A DNA stretch of 64,000 nucleotides from JACDAN01 sp963842235 (GCA_963842235.1 CAWJFT010000001.1:1674001-1738000); one strand, 5' to 3'. Shown: positions 32,076-43,817, numbered from the stretch's first letter. Program-made: numbers and translations. Notes: generated by a model from the letters alone, not told the origin.

Positions 32076-32674
32076 GTGAAAGATCTCGTGACCCTTCGGC
32101 AAGGAACGGCGGTCATCCTCGTCCTCGCGGCGCTCGCCGCGTCCTTCGTCCTGATGGTCGACGACGCCGTGAAGAGTGGGGATTGGCCCGGTTGGGACGA
32201 AGCGTGGGTGCTCATCGTCTTTCCGCTCGGAATCCCGGTCTGGCGATCGCAGCCGCCCTCAACCTCGGCGGAGGTTCCGCGCGAGCAACGAGTGCCCAAC
32301 TCGTCGCCATCGTCACAGGCGCAGTCTGGCTCTGGGGAGCAGCGGTCTTCGTCGTGTGGTTCATCCTCGGACGACCGCGTGCCCAACTAGGTCACGCGCG
32401 CACGGCATCGGCCGAGGTGCCGAGCCCAGGCTTGATTCCCCACACTGGTCCACGTCGCGTTGCCGACCGTGCCGATATTTCCATGCCAGAGGAGTCTGCC
32501 GTGGTCGTACCCACGCCCTCGCTGAATCCGTTCGCGGCCACTAGGCCGACTGCGGAGATGGCAGGCGCGACGGCGGCGGCGAGCCAGCAACGAGGTGCCC
32601 GCCAGCGCGGTAAGAACCCAACCGGCGTGACGGCGGTGACGATAAACCGCCACGGTAGCGGTGGACCAAGGTAG
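32076..32674 (+). CDS. Hypothetical two-span membrane protein, frameshifted
   Basis: A GTG-started frame gives a membrane span (GTAVILVLAALAASFVLMVD) and WDEAWVLIVFPLGIP; near 32235 the reading continues in another frame as GLAIAAALNLGGGSARATSA, LVAIVTGAVWLWGAAVFVVW then FILGRPRAQ and a long polar tail to 32674. One indel joins them into a small membrane protein with two to three spans. The tail after ~32400 is of uncertain reality. No family is recognised. Confidence 0.4.
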
Positions 32675-32825
32675 GTCACGATGGAGCAAGGGTCTGGGAA
32701 GACTTCATTCAGTCATGTTCTGCAGCACGTTCGTCACGGACGTCACGCAGGCCTAGATAGGTTTTGTTCTGACCTAGCCGTTTGGCGAGGCAGCGCCTTC
32801 TTAGACTGAGGTGCAGGAAGGCCTC

Positions 32826-34494
32826 ATGTCAGGCGGCACCGACAAACGCAGTGCTCTCGAACGCGGACCGGTCTGCCTGCTCGAGCTCGGAACGATGGCC
32901 GTCGTTCTGTCCGCCGCAACCGTACTCGGCTTGATCCTCCACCCGGCAGGCAACGCCGCCAACGCTCCTGAACTGGCGGCCTTCGCGCTCTCGCCCTCGC
33001 GCATCCAACTCTCCTGGGGTCGCTCCAGTACCGGTGGTGACGTTCACTATCGCGTCCTCCGGAATGGCGTACCCGTGACGGAGACTAAGGGGACGACCTT
33101 CACCGACACACGCCTTCGCAAGGGCACACAATATCGGTACACGGTCAAATCCGTCGATACCGCCGGCCAACCCTCCGTTTCGTCTACTCCAGCCAGGGTG
33201 ACCACACCCGCGACGAGCTCGAGCCCTGTCTATCCACTCAAGGTCGACCCCACCGGCCGGTACTTAGTCGATCAGCGGGACGTTCCCTTGCTGATCGTCG
33301 GCGACTCCCTTCAGGGATTGACCGTGAATCTCTCGGTCGCAGACGCGGAAAGATTTCTGGCCAACCGCCGGGCCGCGGGATTCAACGCGATGTGGGTGAA
33401 CCTACTCTGCATCGTCTGCAGCTCGTATGCCGGCGGCCGAGCAGACGGCAGCACCTATGACGGCATCCCGCCCTTCAAGTCGAAAGGCGATCTGTCCACG
33501 CCGAATGACGCCTATTTCGCGCGTGTGGATCGCATCGTACGCCTCGCCGAGAAGTACGACATCGTGCTGTTTCTAAATCCGATCGAAACGGCCGGATGGC
33601 TTCGTCCTCAGAAGCAACGGAGTCGAGAAAAGCTACGAGTACGGTCGGTACCTCGGGGAGCGATACCGGAAGTTCCCAACATCATCTGGTTCCATCGAAA
33701 CGATTTTCAGTCATAGCGGCCCCGCTCTGACCGAGAGCTCCGTTCAGGCGGTCGCCCGCGAAATCAGGGCTGCCGGTGCGACGCAACTCCAAACTGTCGA
33801 GCTGAACTACCGCGTCAGCAGCTCTCTTGACGACGAGAGCTGGAGACCGCTCATCAAGGTGGACGCGGTCTATACCTACGCACCGACGTATGCGGAGCTC
33901 CTGAAGGAGTAAACCGACGCGCATTCTTGCCTACCGTCATGGTCGAGGCCAACTACGAGTTCGAGGCCTGGCACTACCCAACTGATCTTCGGACGCTCCG
34001 CCGTCAGGCGTACTGGTCAATGCTGAGTGGAGCGTCGGGCCAGTTCTATGGCAACAAGTACACGTGGCCGTCTTGGACGACTGGAGGACCAGCCTAGACA
34101 CCCCCGGCTCGCGACAGATGATGTACGCCGCCAGGTTGTTTGCGAGTAGGCCGTGGTTTCGATTGGTTCCCGATGAGCGCCACCAGGTCGTGACGAGCGG
34201 GTACGGGACGTTCGCAGAGGAGGGATCCCTCAACGACAATGACTACGTCACTGCGGCTCATACCCTCGACGACCGGTTTGTGATCGCGTACATCCCAGAG
34301 GCTCGCACGATCACCGTGAACATGACGAAGCTATCGGGATACATTCGGGCACGATGGTAGACCCGAGCAACGGGACATCGGCCGGCGTCTCGGACTCTCC
34401 TTTCGTCAATAAGGGAGAGAGGAAGTTCACGCCTCCCGGCGAGAACGGCGACGGAGACAGCGACTGGGTCCTCGTCCTCACGACGCTGGGATGA
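32826..34494 (+). CDS. Fn3 plus DUF4038 apiosidase-like secreted glycoside hydrolase, multiple frameshifts
   Basis: ATG with AGGAAGG upstream. Signal/anchor helix (TMAVVLSAATVLGLILHPAG), an fn3 domain (ELAAFALSPSRIQLSWGRSS, YRYTVKSVDTAGQPSVSSTP), then a DUF4038 barrel: YLVDQRDVPLLIVGDSLQGL, ERFLANRRAAGFNAMWVNLL, DAYFARVDRIVRLAEKYDIV. Further parts occur in other frames: EKSYEYGRYLGERYR (~33630), VQAVAREIRAAGATQLQTVE (~33750), DNDYVTAAHTLDDRFVIAYI (~34230), and the closing FTPPGENGDGDSDWVLVL just before 34494. This is the whole apiosidase-like protein with at least four indels. It may trim or remodel surface glycan. Confidence 0.65.
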
Positions 34495-35859
34495 GGAGCG
34501 CGACTCGGTACTGCGTCGTCGAAATGCTCGGTGCAGCCGCCCACGATGGGTTAAGGCACCCTTCCGGAGCCGGCATCGAAGACGACGCGAGACTCTTGCG
34601 GATCGCCTTTGTCATCCCGAACCTCGAAATCAGCGGAGGGGTCTCCGTGGCAGTCGCCCATGCCACAAGCGCGGCCCGCGCCGGGCACGACATCGCACTC
34701 GTGGTCTCCGACTGGACTTCCGAGACGGCTTCGACGATCCACGGAGTCCCGGCGATGTCGCTTGCTGAGGCGACGGGCGCCGAGTACGACCTCGTCATCG
34801 CAAACGTGGTGGCGGGACGTGTTTCGCTTACCGCAGCTGACTGCGGCGAAGCAGATCCAGTTCATTCAGGCGCCGGAGGATCTCTTGTATCGGCCCGGAG
34901 ACCCAGCACTTGATCTGGTTCAGAACCTCTATCGGGTTCCTGTCCCCACCGTGACCATCACCGACTGGCTCGCACAGCGTCTGCAAAGCGAATATGGGCG
35001 CGATCGCCCCGCGGTCGTCAGGAACGGCGTCGACAAGTCGGTTTTTCGGCCTGGCGGGCCTACCGTTGCCCCGCGCAGCCCTGTCCGTTTACGTGTCCTC
35101 GTCGAGGTACCGCTCGGCGTATGGAACAAGAACGTGCTTCCGGCCCTGCGGGTGTCACGTTCGAAAGCGGACGAGACGTGGCTCCTGACGCCCACCCCGG
35201 TTGGCCCGATCTCCGGCGTAGACCGGGTGTTCTCGGGCATCTCTCCTGCGGAGGTCGCCGCCGTCTACCGGTCGTGTGACGTGATACTCAAGCTCAGCAC
35301 GGTTGAAGGCTTCGCCATGCCGCCCCTCGAGATGTTCCACTGCGGTGGCACAAGCGTCGTCTTCGACACCCCCGGCCCCACTGAATACGCCGACCACGGC
35401 CGGAACGCCCTCGTCGCGCCGTTCGCGGACTTCGGAGCAGCTGCCGAATGTCTATCCGTCTTGCGCCGTGACCGTGCACTCCTGGCGCGGCTGAAGACTG
35501 GAGCGCTCGCGACGGCGGACGCATGGCCGAGCCAGGCGGAGGCGGGCCAACGGTTCCTCGATGCAGTCACTTCGTTGGTGAGCGCTGAGTATCGGTCAAT
35601 CACACGCGTATCCCGCGAGCTCGCGGCTCGCGCCCCACTCGACTCGCCGTCGAGACCCGGTGTCCTCATCCGCATGCGCCGTCATCGCCTTGTCCGTTCC
35701 CTGATGTGCAGCCTGCAGATTCGAATGCCCGTGGATGCACGCACTCAAATGCTGCGATTACCTATCGGGCGACGGCGCCGCCAGCGCCTCGGCGGCACGG
35801 CCCCGTCGGCGCGCCATGGCGATCAGCTGTCTGAAGATGCCTGGAGCAAGGAACCGTAG
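34491..35859 (+). CDS. Glycosyltransferase (GT4-like), frameshifted
   Basis: The ATG overlaps the previous stop (ATGA). The N-terminal Rossmann part reads LRIAFVIPNLEISGGVSVAV, HATSAARAGHDIALVVSDWT to about 34825, then the frame changes and continues TAAKQIQFIQAPEDLLYRPG, VTITDWLAQRLQSEYGRDRP, VVRNGVDKSVFRP, and the sugar-nucleotide-binding half with ILKLSTVEGFAMPPLEMFHC then GGTSVVFDTPGPTEY. E-G-F-x-x-P-x-x-E is the GT4 motif. The last ~100 bases overlap the convergent flippase gene, so the true end may be earlier and masked by another indel. Confidence 0.75.
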
Positions 35860-37304
35860 GCAGCCCGCATAGAAGACGAGGCCGAATGCGATCGAGAGCG
35901 AAAGGCGGGCTCCCACTGCGACTCCTTCCCGCTCCAGTGCCAGTCTCAGGAGCGTGACCGCACCACACATCAGAAGCGAGCAGATAAAGACACCGCCCAG
36001 ACGGGCGACAACTGTTCGCGGGCGGACGCCGAGCTCGCGGGTTGTGAATACAAACGACGGGAGCTCCGCGAAGAGCAGCACCGTCAACACATAGAAGAAC
36101 GCGACGCCCTCGATCGAAAACCAACTTCCGAGCCAAATGGCGAGCGGCAAGACGAGCAGCACCGCAGCCATCGAGAACATCGAAATATGTGGTTTCCCGG
36201 CAGCGTCGATAACAGACGTGTTCCACGCTTGCAACGCCCGGGCGATGACGAAGACACAGAGGATCTGGACGACCGGAACGGCCGCAGTCCACTGGCGGCC
36301 GAACGCAAGGGGAATCGCGTCCGGAGCGACTGCAATCAATCCGAGGATCATGGGTAGCGCCACCGCCCCGAGCAGGCCCGTCGCGTTCAACCACACCTCG
36401 GCCATTCGTCTTGGGTCATCACGCATCCGTGCGAACGCGGCAAAAAGAAGCCGTGTTAGTGGGCCGACGATGAGCGAGATCGGGATGATCACGGTGGCCA
36501 TGGAGAAGGTCCAGATCCCGAGTTGATCGATCCCAAGTAGTCGCCCTATGAAGAGGGCAGCGACGAGCCCCTGAAGCAGGAAAAACACAGAGGCTCCAGT
36601 GAATGGGAGCGCGAACCGAGAGAGAGACCTGAACCCGGCGCGTGAAAATTCCAGCGTGGGTCGCCAGCCAACAGCCAAAACGACGCACAGAGAAGTCAGT
36701 CCGATGTATGCGACTTGCTGAGCGACCAGGGCCCACGGGCCGGCCCTGGTCGCCGCCCAAACGATCGCGCGGCAGACCGAAGCTGCAGCCCACGAGACCA
36801 GGGCGGATCCCTGAAGCACGCCGAAATTCATCGACCGTGTCAGGAGCGCAGAACTCGTCGACCCGACGGCATAGAGGAAGAGGGTGGTTCCTCCCACGAT
36901 GACGAGGCTTGCGACCTCTGGCTTATTGAGCGCAAGCGCGGCCGGGTATGCGCCGAGCGCGACGAGCGCCGAGCCGACTACGCCGGCCGCCAAGGCCGCC
37001 CACCATGCTGTCGATATCAGGCGTTGCGACGCCGTCGGCGCTTGAACCAGCGTGGTCCCGAAGCCCAAATCGCCCACCGTTGTCGAGTAGGAGGCGAGGG
37101 TTACGGCAAGGGCCGCCGCACCGTAGTCGTCCGGCGTCAGAAGCCGCGCGAGGATCAGGACGCTGATGAAGCGGATTGCTTGCTGGGCGCCGAACCTGCG
37201 AACCCCAATACCCAGACCGCGCCGTGCTTGAGCGAGCGTTCGACCGCATGTTGCGTGACACGAACCGCTGGCTCGACCACCTGCTGAGCCGGGTGTTCTT
37301 CCAT
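35758..37304 (-). CDS. Wzx-type polysaccharide flippase (MOP superfamily), one frameshift
   Basis: From the ATG at 37302-37304 the frame reads MEEHPAQQVVEPAVRVTQHA, then LKHGAVWVLGFAG; near 37197 it shifts and continues QQAIRFISVLILARLLTPDD, YGAAALAVTLASYSTTVGDL and the rest without break to 35758. The LARLLTPxDYGAAA element is the first loop of RfbX/Wzx flippases. Twelve or more membrane spans follow, e.g. LPFTGASVFFLLQGLVAALF and VIIPISLIVGPLTRLLFAAF. Predicted to flip undecaprenyl-linked repeat units across the membrane. Confidence 0.82.
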
Positions 37305-37431
37305 CAGTGAAGCCAGGTGCGTGGTGTGCGGACTGAGATCGAGGGTGCAGTCGAGGTCATGGCTGGACGGGTCACGAGTACATGGGTAGCACTCAGCGAG
37401 GGCGGATCGCGCTCAATGAAGCATTCCCGGA

Positions 37432-38590
37432 CTAAAGTCGAGTCCGCGAGGGCTCGGTCCAATTGCCGCGCCTCTCCGCGGGGCGGCTGCCGAGACGGCG
37501 CGTCAGGCTCTGCTGATGAAGCTCGGCCGATACCTTCTCGTCGATCTCAACGCCCGTTGGGCGGCTCGCCGGAGCCGGCGGTCCGCCGAGCTGCCCCGCG
37601 ACGAATCGCCACGTGATCGGGTCCAGGGCGAGGCGATGGTCGCCTCGGAGGAGCTCGTTCCGAAAGCCCTCGAAAACCCGCACCGACGCTGTCTCCGGTC
37701 GTCGCCCGCATCGAGAGATAGCGCAGGCGATCGTGACGATACGCCCGTTCCGCAAGCCTCCGCAGCCTCGCAAAGCCTCTGCCTCTTCGAGGCCGGATTC
37801 AGCGAAGAAAACTCCGCCGACGCTCGTACAGCAAGTCGGGGAAGACGCGATCCCAGCGAAAGCCGCTGGGAGTAAACCACCCATGCCCAGAGGACTCCGC
37901 TCCCTCATGCGCTCGACTGATGGCGAGAGGGCGATTCAGATACACGAAATCCCAATCGCGGGCGATGCGCATCATCAGAGAAACGTCACCAATGGGCTCC
38001 TCGTCCTGCCGCAGCCCGCCGCAGTCGATCACGGCTTTGCTCCGAAAATCGCTGATGAGAAGCAGGTAGCAACGGACACCATGCTGCGTTTGAGGAACTC
38101 TGTCCTCGGGTCGAAGACAACTAGCTCGCTTGTCTTCATGAGTCGCACGTGCGGATTCAAGGTGCTACCAGAACCATCGACGATTCGTGAGCCTGTATGC
38201 GCAACGCCGGCCGTTGGCCAGCGCTTCAGCGCCTCGACGGGTCAGGGATAAATGGTCGGGATAGAAGCGCGTCTGTCTATCGCATAAGAGGACGAGAAAC
38301 TCGGTCTGGCAGAGGTCTACGAAGTCGGTTCAGGTTTCCCGTCATGCCGACGTTGTGATCGAGCGGCGCGTATCTCAGCCTTGGGTCACGGGATGAGGCC
38401 TACGACCGCGCTCGTGTCGTCCGTCGACGCGTTGTCGGAGACGATCAATTCGAAATTGTCGGGACGCTTTGTGCCAGGACGCTGTCGATGGCATCACGAA
38501 GCCACCCCGACCTGTTGCGCGTCGGAATGCCCACGGTCACGTCCGCGCTTTCCTGCGATGGCAATTGCTCAGTCAAGCGATCGATGACGT
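37432..38590 (-). CDS. Glycosyltransferase family 2, multiple frameshifts
   Basis: Near 38560 the minus strand begins a GT2 domain: SADVTVGIPTRNRSGWLRDA, IDSVLAQ, then in the next frame NFELIVSDNASTD (the D-x-A-S-x-D nucleotide-sugar element). Lower down, around 37810-38030, DVSLMMRIARDWDFVYLNRP, LAISRAHEGAESSGHGWFTP, WDRVFPDLLYERRRSFL is the C-terminal half, ending with LALDPITWRFVAGQL near 37600. At least three indels separate the parts. The start is probably a TTG near 38562-38576. Transfers a sugar in repeat-unit assembly; specificity unknown. Confidence 0.65.
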
Positions 38591-38744
38591 CACCACGCGG
38601 CCAGGCGTTTTGCACTCGGCCCGATCCGCCACTCGAGCGGATCAGCAGGCTCGAGCCGAGCCTCGGACGTGTCAGGAGCGAACAAATGCGTTCACTCCCG
38701 CCACCATTTGCCTTCACGCCACTCCCGACGCATGATGCGAGGCG

Positions 38745-39753
38745 ATGCTTAGGGCGATGCGCAATCGGGGCTTGCGACCCGGAGACGTGTCGATGGCCCG
38801 ATCCCCAGCCGAGATTTTGGGAAGCTTGCAGGGCTGTGGTGACTCTCCGGAGGCCGTCCCGTTCATGCCCGAGATGCTCCAGTACGTCGGGCAGGCGCTT
38901 CACGGTGTCACGGCGCGTCGAGAAGATCTGCGACACCGCCGTGCGGCTGACGGCCGCCAGTCGCAAGATGCGCCGGTACGGTCGTATTAGAAGATCTTCC
39001 GGTGTGACGGCTCCGGGCAGGGGGGCTGCCAAGCGGGATGCCGGCTCTATTGGAAGGAAGCCTGGCTTCGCCGGGTAGACGACGGCAGACTACGTCGAGT
39101 GATCCCATCGAGCCCAGCCTCGTGGCTGGGGAACTCGAGTCGCGCGCTGTCGCTGGGGACGACAACGACACGCCTCGTGAGGGGAGCCCAAAGATGTTGT
39201 CTTACCGTTGCCAGGCGACAGAGGCCCCAAAGGCTTCAGAACCCCTCCCCATAGGTTTGACCTGCGCCAGTACGCCCGCGAGTTGCTATCCGGAAACGTG
39301 GGGGCTCGGCCGCCTCCTGCGCGTTGCCGTTCGCGCGACTCAGCATCAATGTGCGAAGGAGGCTTTGGTCTTCTCGGCGACGTGCCTGCTGACGCACGAG
39401 AGCCGGTCGACGGCAGACCCGGAGCTCAGTCGGCGAGGAGAGCGGTATGCAGCCCGGTGACGTCGTCCGATCGGCCCCAGCGAGATCGCTCGAACGCTCG
39501 ATGACAAGGGGAAAACGCGAGGTCTCTCATTCGACTGGGAAATGACGCCGTATTGCGGTCAGACCTCGTCGGGTCCGGGACTCGAGTTCTGGTGCATCAT
39601 CGACGAGACCACCGGGAAGATGATCCAGCTGTCCAAGCGATTGCTTGATCTTGGAAGGAGTCGTGTGCAGCGGCGAGCACAGCAGTAACACGGTGGTTCT
39701 GCCCGCGCGGGATCTACCCGTTTTGGAGGGAGGCCTGGCTACGTCGAAGTTGA
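38745..39753 (+). CDS. Conserved two-repeat Cys-containing protein of glycan loci, multiple frameshifts
   Basis: Two copies of a ~150-residue unit can be read across frames. Unit 1: GLRPGD, SPAEILGSLQG, VPFMPEMLQYVGQ, RRFTVSRRVEKICDTA, FRCDGSGQGGCQAGCRLYWK, EAWLRRVDD (to ~39090). Unit 2: MQPGDVV, ASEIARTLDDKGKTRGLSFD, WEMTPYCGQT, ETTGKMIQLS, LILEGVVCSGEHS, RWFCPRGIYPFWREAWLRR before the stop at 39751-39753. Both end in YW/FW-K/R-EAWLRR with Cys pairs before it, possibly a metal site. I recall similar proteins in bacterial polysaccharide clusters but know no function. Confidence 0.6.
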
Positions 39754-39860
39754 CGGCGAGGGCCGTTCATCCTCGCCTTCCGACACCCGTTCGTGAGCTG
39801 CGTCCTCGATCAGGGCGGCGTGGTCGCCCCGACGACCTCCTCCGGCTCAGTGAGAAGAAA

Positions 39861-41313
39861 TTACCCGGAGAGCGAAATCAGGATCCAGAACATGAATGTT
39901 GACTGAATGAACGAAAAGGCATCGAATGTGAACATCGCCACGCCGAAGGCGACGATGCCCGCGGCGAGTCCGGCGGCCAACCAGCCATCTGGCCCGGCCC
40001 GCGTTCGCGCCGCGCGGCCGAGACGACGCACTGAGCCGAAGAAGAGCGCCGCCCAGCCGACGAATCCCACGATTCCAAGTTCGAGGAGCGTACCCAGCCA
40101 CTGATCGTCCAGAATGGGTGCGTTGCGCAGGGGGTTGGTAGAAGCCGGTTTGGCGCGTTGCGAATCCCTGGCCGAGCACGGGTCTACGGCTTGCTTCGTC
40201 AAGCATCGGGCCGAGCTGCCGAATGCGTCCGCCGGTGAGCATCGGATCGCCGTTTCGACTGTAGAAGGACTGCTCCGCGACGAGACCGCCTTGGGGAAAG
40301 AATGCAGCCTTCAGGGTTGCAATCGAGCCTGGCAGCGCGAGCTTGACCACGATGATAAGCGGGATGGAGAGGAGGGGAGCAACCGCTTGACCTCGCTCGG
40401 CCGTAGCCACAGTAGGACGAGTCCGGCTGCCGTGAGCGCGAGGATCGGTGTGCGTGAGGCTGCAGACATCACGCCGACAGCAAGGACGCCTGTCGGGATC
40501 CACCAGCGACGGCCACAACCGAAGGCGAGAGCGAGTCCCAATGGAAGGATCATCGCGAGCACTACGCCCAGTTCGATTGGATGGGGCGGAGGATCCGACG
40601 GCACGAATGAGTCCGAAACGCTCAGCTTCGACAGCTCCGTTGAATTGGAGGAAGGGGAGAACCTGCCCTACATGGTCGAAGATGTTGAATTGGGTTCGCT
40701 GCTCGACGATCGCAGACACCAGCCACCGCTGTGGTGCCGGCCACCAGGAACTTGGCCAGGTTCTCAATCGCGCGCCTGCTCCGGACAACCGAGAGGACGA
40801 AGTAATGAAGGAGAACGAAACTAAGGAAGAACGTAACCGACTTCAAAACCGCCGAACTGAGCGGCATAACGCGTCCTATGTTGACGATGATTGATCCAAA
40901 CGTGGCGCACAGAATGATGATGAGAGGGACGCGGGAAGGGGACTGCGACGGACACGGACACTTGGGTCGACGAGAAGCGAACCTGCCCAGATCGGCGAGG
41001 ACAGCGGCCACCGCAAGTCGATACAGCTCCAAATCAAACGGCAGGTTGATCGGGATCGAGTAACGCCCGATCGGGACGAAGAGCATGATGGGAAGAAGCA
41101 GGCCGACGACCGCCGGCCAGCGCAGAACCGTCGCGTGCCATGCCGCGAGCGCCATGCCAACCGCAACGGCTGCGGCGACAGGCGCAACTCCTCGTCTGTA
41201 GGAGGACCCGAAGCGGCGATGAGAGCGACAGCAATTCCTGCAACCAAGATAGTGGCACGGTCGAACTCGACTCGATCGAGTGGCTGCCCTGCCTGTAGGT
41301 CATCAGAGGTCAT
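39861..41313 (-). CDS. O-antigen polymerase/ligase (Wzy/WaaL-like), multiple frameshifts
   Basis: Opens at 41313 with MTSDDLQAGQPLDRVEFDRA, TILVAGIAVALIAASG. Other frames then supply VVGLLLPIMLFVPIGRYSIP, VPLIIILCATFGSIIVNIG, VTFFLSFVLLHYFVLSVVRS, IELGVVLAMILPLGLALAFG, VLAVGVMSAASRTPILALTA, LGTLLELGIVGFVGWAALFF and LAAGLAAGIVAFGVAMFTFD. A polytopic protein with S-R-x-P after a span and a large loop (VLGQGFATRQTG) is the O-antigen ligase/polymerase layout. Probably polymerises or transfers glycan on the outer face. Several indels; stop at 39861. Confidence 0.68.
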
Positions 41314-41546
41314 CGAAAAGTTGCGTCCCCTCGGAGCACGCTGGTCAACGAGTTATCCGGAAGAGCCGGTGGACCGGCGCGGATGCGTGATGCTCGGGAT
41401 TTGCGACCCCCACCAGCGTCACCCGGTCGCGAGTTCGACGGGTGCTTCACGGCTCCACGTGCAGATTCCGAGCCGTCTAGGAATTCCGGCTCTACTTGCA
41501 TCAGGAGCGGATCGAGAGTTCGAATCTGTCCCGGGCTCGACTTCTG

Positions 41547-42223
41547 CTATCTCTTCGACCGCTGCATGTTGTCGCGCACAAATGCTGCCGCGACTGTTGC
41601 ACTGAGTCCCGCAAGTAGGACGATGATGAATGGCGTCTTACTTCGCGGTGCGGTGAGAGTCGGCACGCTCAGTTCGCTTGATGATGTCGGAGATCTACTC
41701 TCTGGTTCTCGGGGATCTCCGTGGGCAGCCGGCGCGCACGGGCATATGCGATGAACGCGTCGGTCGCCGCGATCGTCAGTCGCCACGCCTGAGCCGGCGA
41801 AGTGGCCGTCCCGGTAATCGAGAGCATAGGATAGGGCTTCCGGCGAGCGCTGATGGCACGGCGTTTGCACTGATCATCCCGACACTTTTCGAAATCGCTC
41901 ACGGAGAGGAAACCTTGTTTCTGCAAAGCCCTGATCACGGGATCGCCCGTCGCGTACGCGGCGTATTGATCGACGAGACCCGACAAGGGTTGGGGTTGTG
42001 CCGTCGGGGGGGATCGTCCTAGCGCCATTGGGGCGCCTTAGGGGTCGTCAGCCCGAAAAATGCTCGGCGAGATCTCTGGCTTGCGGTAGGCGAGTCCGTC
42101 TGCAGAAACGCGGACGTACGACAGTAACGCCAGCGCAAGCGCCAGTACGCATCCCACCGCGACGAGCAGGCGATGCCTTCGTAGAACGCCGATGTACAGT
42201 CCGAGATCGATCGTGAACTCCAG
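41547..42223 (-). CDS. Wzz-like chain-length/polysaccharide export protein, multiple frameshifts
   Basis: Near 42223 a frame reads LEFTIDLGLYIGVLRRHRLL, VAVGCVLALALALLSYVRVS, ADGLAYRKPEISPSIF: the N-terminal span of Wzz/BY-kinase modulator proteins. The middle is LSGLVDQYAAYATGDPVIRA, KPYPMLSITGTATSPAQAWR, LTIAATDAFIAYARA, and the end is TPFIIVLLAGLSATVAAAFV, the second span, with the stop at 41547. Two membrane spans flanking a periplasmic-type domain define the family. Probable role: glycan chain length with the neighbouring Wzy-like protein. No ATG is visible at the start. Confidence 0.62.
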
Positions 42224-42718
42224 GCCGCGACTTTGCGCTTTTCTCCTCGGTTGTCTTCCGTCTCGAGAGGAGCTAAGTGCTTGAATTCTGCTCGAATCGT
42301 ATTGGGACTAAGCCGGAATTCAATCGTGTGAATGCGACCTTTACCAGGCGAAAACAAGATCGTGACGGAAGGCAGGGACGGGGCGTCGAATACCTAGCCT
42401 TTTGGGTGGCCAATGCGTTGTCACGACTCAGCGCAGCAACAGATCTACCCATTTCTGCTGAGCCGCGAAGCGCATCGCGGATCCCTAACTCGGTGGTTAA
42501 CGCCGCGCCAGCCGGCATGTAGAGGCGGCTCCCCCGATCGGCTAGACCCTGAGAATCGAGGGCCCATCAGACCTAGACGGCCTGCTACAGTCAAGCTAGT
42601 TTACGGCCTGTTCCGTGGTGTCCGGCAAGGCGTGGGAGTTCGAACTCTGGCCCGCGGGCGTCGCTTCGAGGGTCTAGCGATTCTGTCCATTAGAGATGAA
42701 GGTGAGTCAATGCGACGC
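42224..42718. other. Intergenic stretch with CTAG-rich motifs
   Basis: 495 bases between divergent units. Short open frames on both strands look like chance translations. Four CTAG tetramers occur between 42542 and 42677, including AGACCTAGAC (42569-42578), which recurs exactly at 44888-44897. A regulatory role for the epimerase operon is possible. Nothing else recognisable. Confidence 0.45.
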
Positions 42719-43817
42719 TGGTGACGGGCGGTGCCGGCTTCATCGGCTCGCACCTCGTCGGCGGCTCCTCGAGCGGGGGACGAGGTCGTCGTCCTCGACA
42801 GCCTCGAGGAGCAGGTCCACGGCGAGCGACGCGCCGCAGCTTCCGGACGGCGTCTCGTCATCAGGGAGACGTCGGCGACGCGGAGCTCGTCGACCGCGCG
42901 CTCGACGGCGTCGACCGGGTCGTCCACCTCGCGGCCGCCGTCGGTGTCGGCCAGTCGATGTACGAGATCGACCGCTACGTCGGCAGAACACGATGGCGAC
43001 GGCGACGTTCCTCGAGCGACTCGTCGCGCGCCGACCGCTCCCGAGCGCCTCGTCGTGGCGTCCTCGATGTCGATCTACGGCGAGGGCGAGTACGAGTGCC
43101 CGACGAGCACGGCGCGGTCGCGCCGCGGCCCGCGCCCGGAGGCGCAGCTCGTGGCGCGGCACTGGGAGTGCATGTGCCCGACGCTGCGGCCTCGAGCTCG
43201 CGCCCCGTCGGCACGCCGGAGACAAGCCGCTCGATCCCGACCTCCGTCTACGCGATCACGAAGCGCGACCACGAGGAGCTCTGCCTCGTCGTCGGCGCGG
43301 CCTACGGCATCCCGACGGTCGCGCTCCGCTTCTTCAACGTCTACGGCCCGGGCCAGGCGCTCTCGAACCCCTACACCGGCGTCGCTGCGATCTTCGCCTC
43401 GCGCCTGCTGAACGGACGAGCGCCGGTCATCTTCGAGGACGGCCTGCAGTCGCGCGACTTCATCCACGTCGACGACATCGTGCGGGCATCCTGCTCGCGC
43501 TCGAGTCGGACGACGCGGTCGGCCGCGCCGTCAACCTCGGCACCGGCCGCCCGACGACCGTCGACGACGTCGCCGCGCGCTCGGCGACGGCCTCGGCGTG
43601 GACGTCGAGCCGGAGCTCACCGGGCAGTACCGCGCGGGCGACATCCGCCACTGCTACGCGGACACGGAGCGAGCCGAGAGCTGCTCGGCTTCCGCGCGAC
43701 GGTGTCGCTCGAGGACGGCATGAAGCGATCTCGCCGGCTGGCTCGCCGGGCAGGACGCGGTGGACCGCGTCGACGAGGCGACGCGCGAGCTCGCGAGCGC
43801 GGGCTCGCGCGGTAGAG
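42719..43817 (+). CDS. NAD-dependent epimerase/dehydratase (UDP-glucose 4-epimerase-like), many frameshifts
   Basis: The Rossmann opening VTGGAGFIGSHLVG starts at a GTG near 42719. Successive frames give LLERGDEVVVLDSLEE, VDRVVHLAAAVGVGQSMYEI, SVYAITKRDHEELCLVVGAA, YGIPTVALRFFNVYGPGQAL, SNPYTGVAAIFASRLLNGRA, RDFIHVDDIV and AVNLGTGRPTTVDDVAAR. The Y-x3-K catalytic pair is YAITK. The full extended-SDR protein is there, but with about one indel per 80-100 bases, mostly missing bases in short G/C runs. Likely makes an NDP-sugar for the locus. Confidence 0.7.

Noticed and set aside
32392..32679. Minus-strand open frame with hydrophobic stretches
   Set aside because: No conserved motif or start context; it overlaps the tail of the plus-strand membrane protein and looks like a shadow.
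34820..34845. Programmed ribosomal frameshifting as explanation for the glycosyltransferase break
   Set aside because: No slippery heptamer with a following stem is evident, and dozens of unrelated genes nearby show similar breaks, which points to sequence indels.
42240..42700. Small open frames on both strands (about 80-110 codons)
   Set aside because: Composition is irregular, no motif is visible, and both strands are equally open; treated as intergenic.
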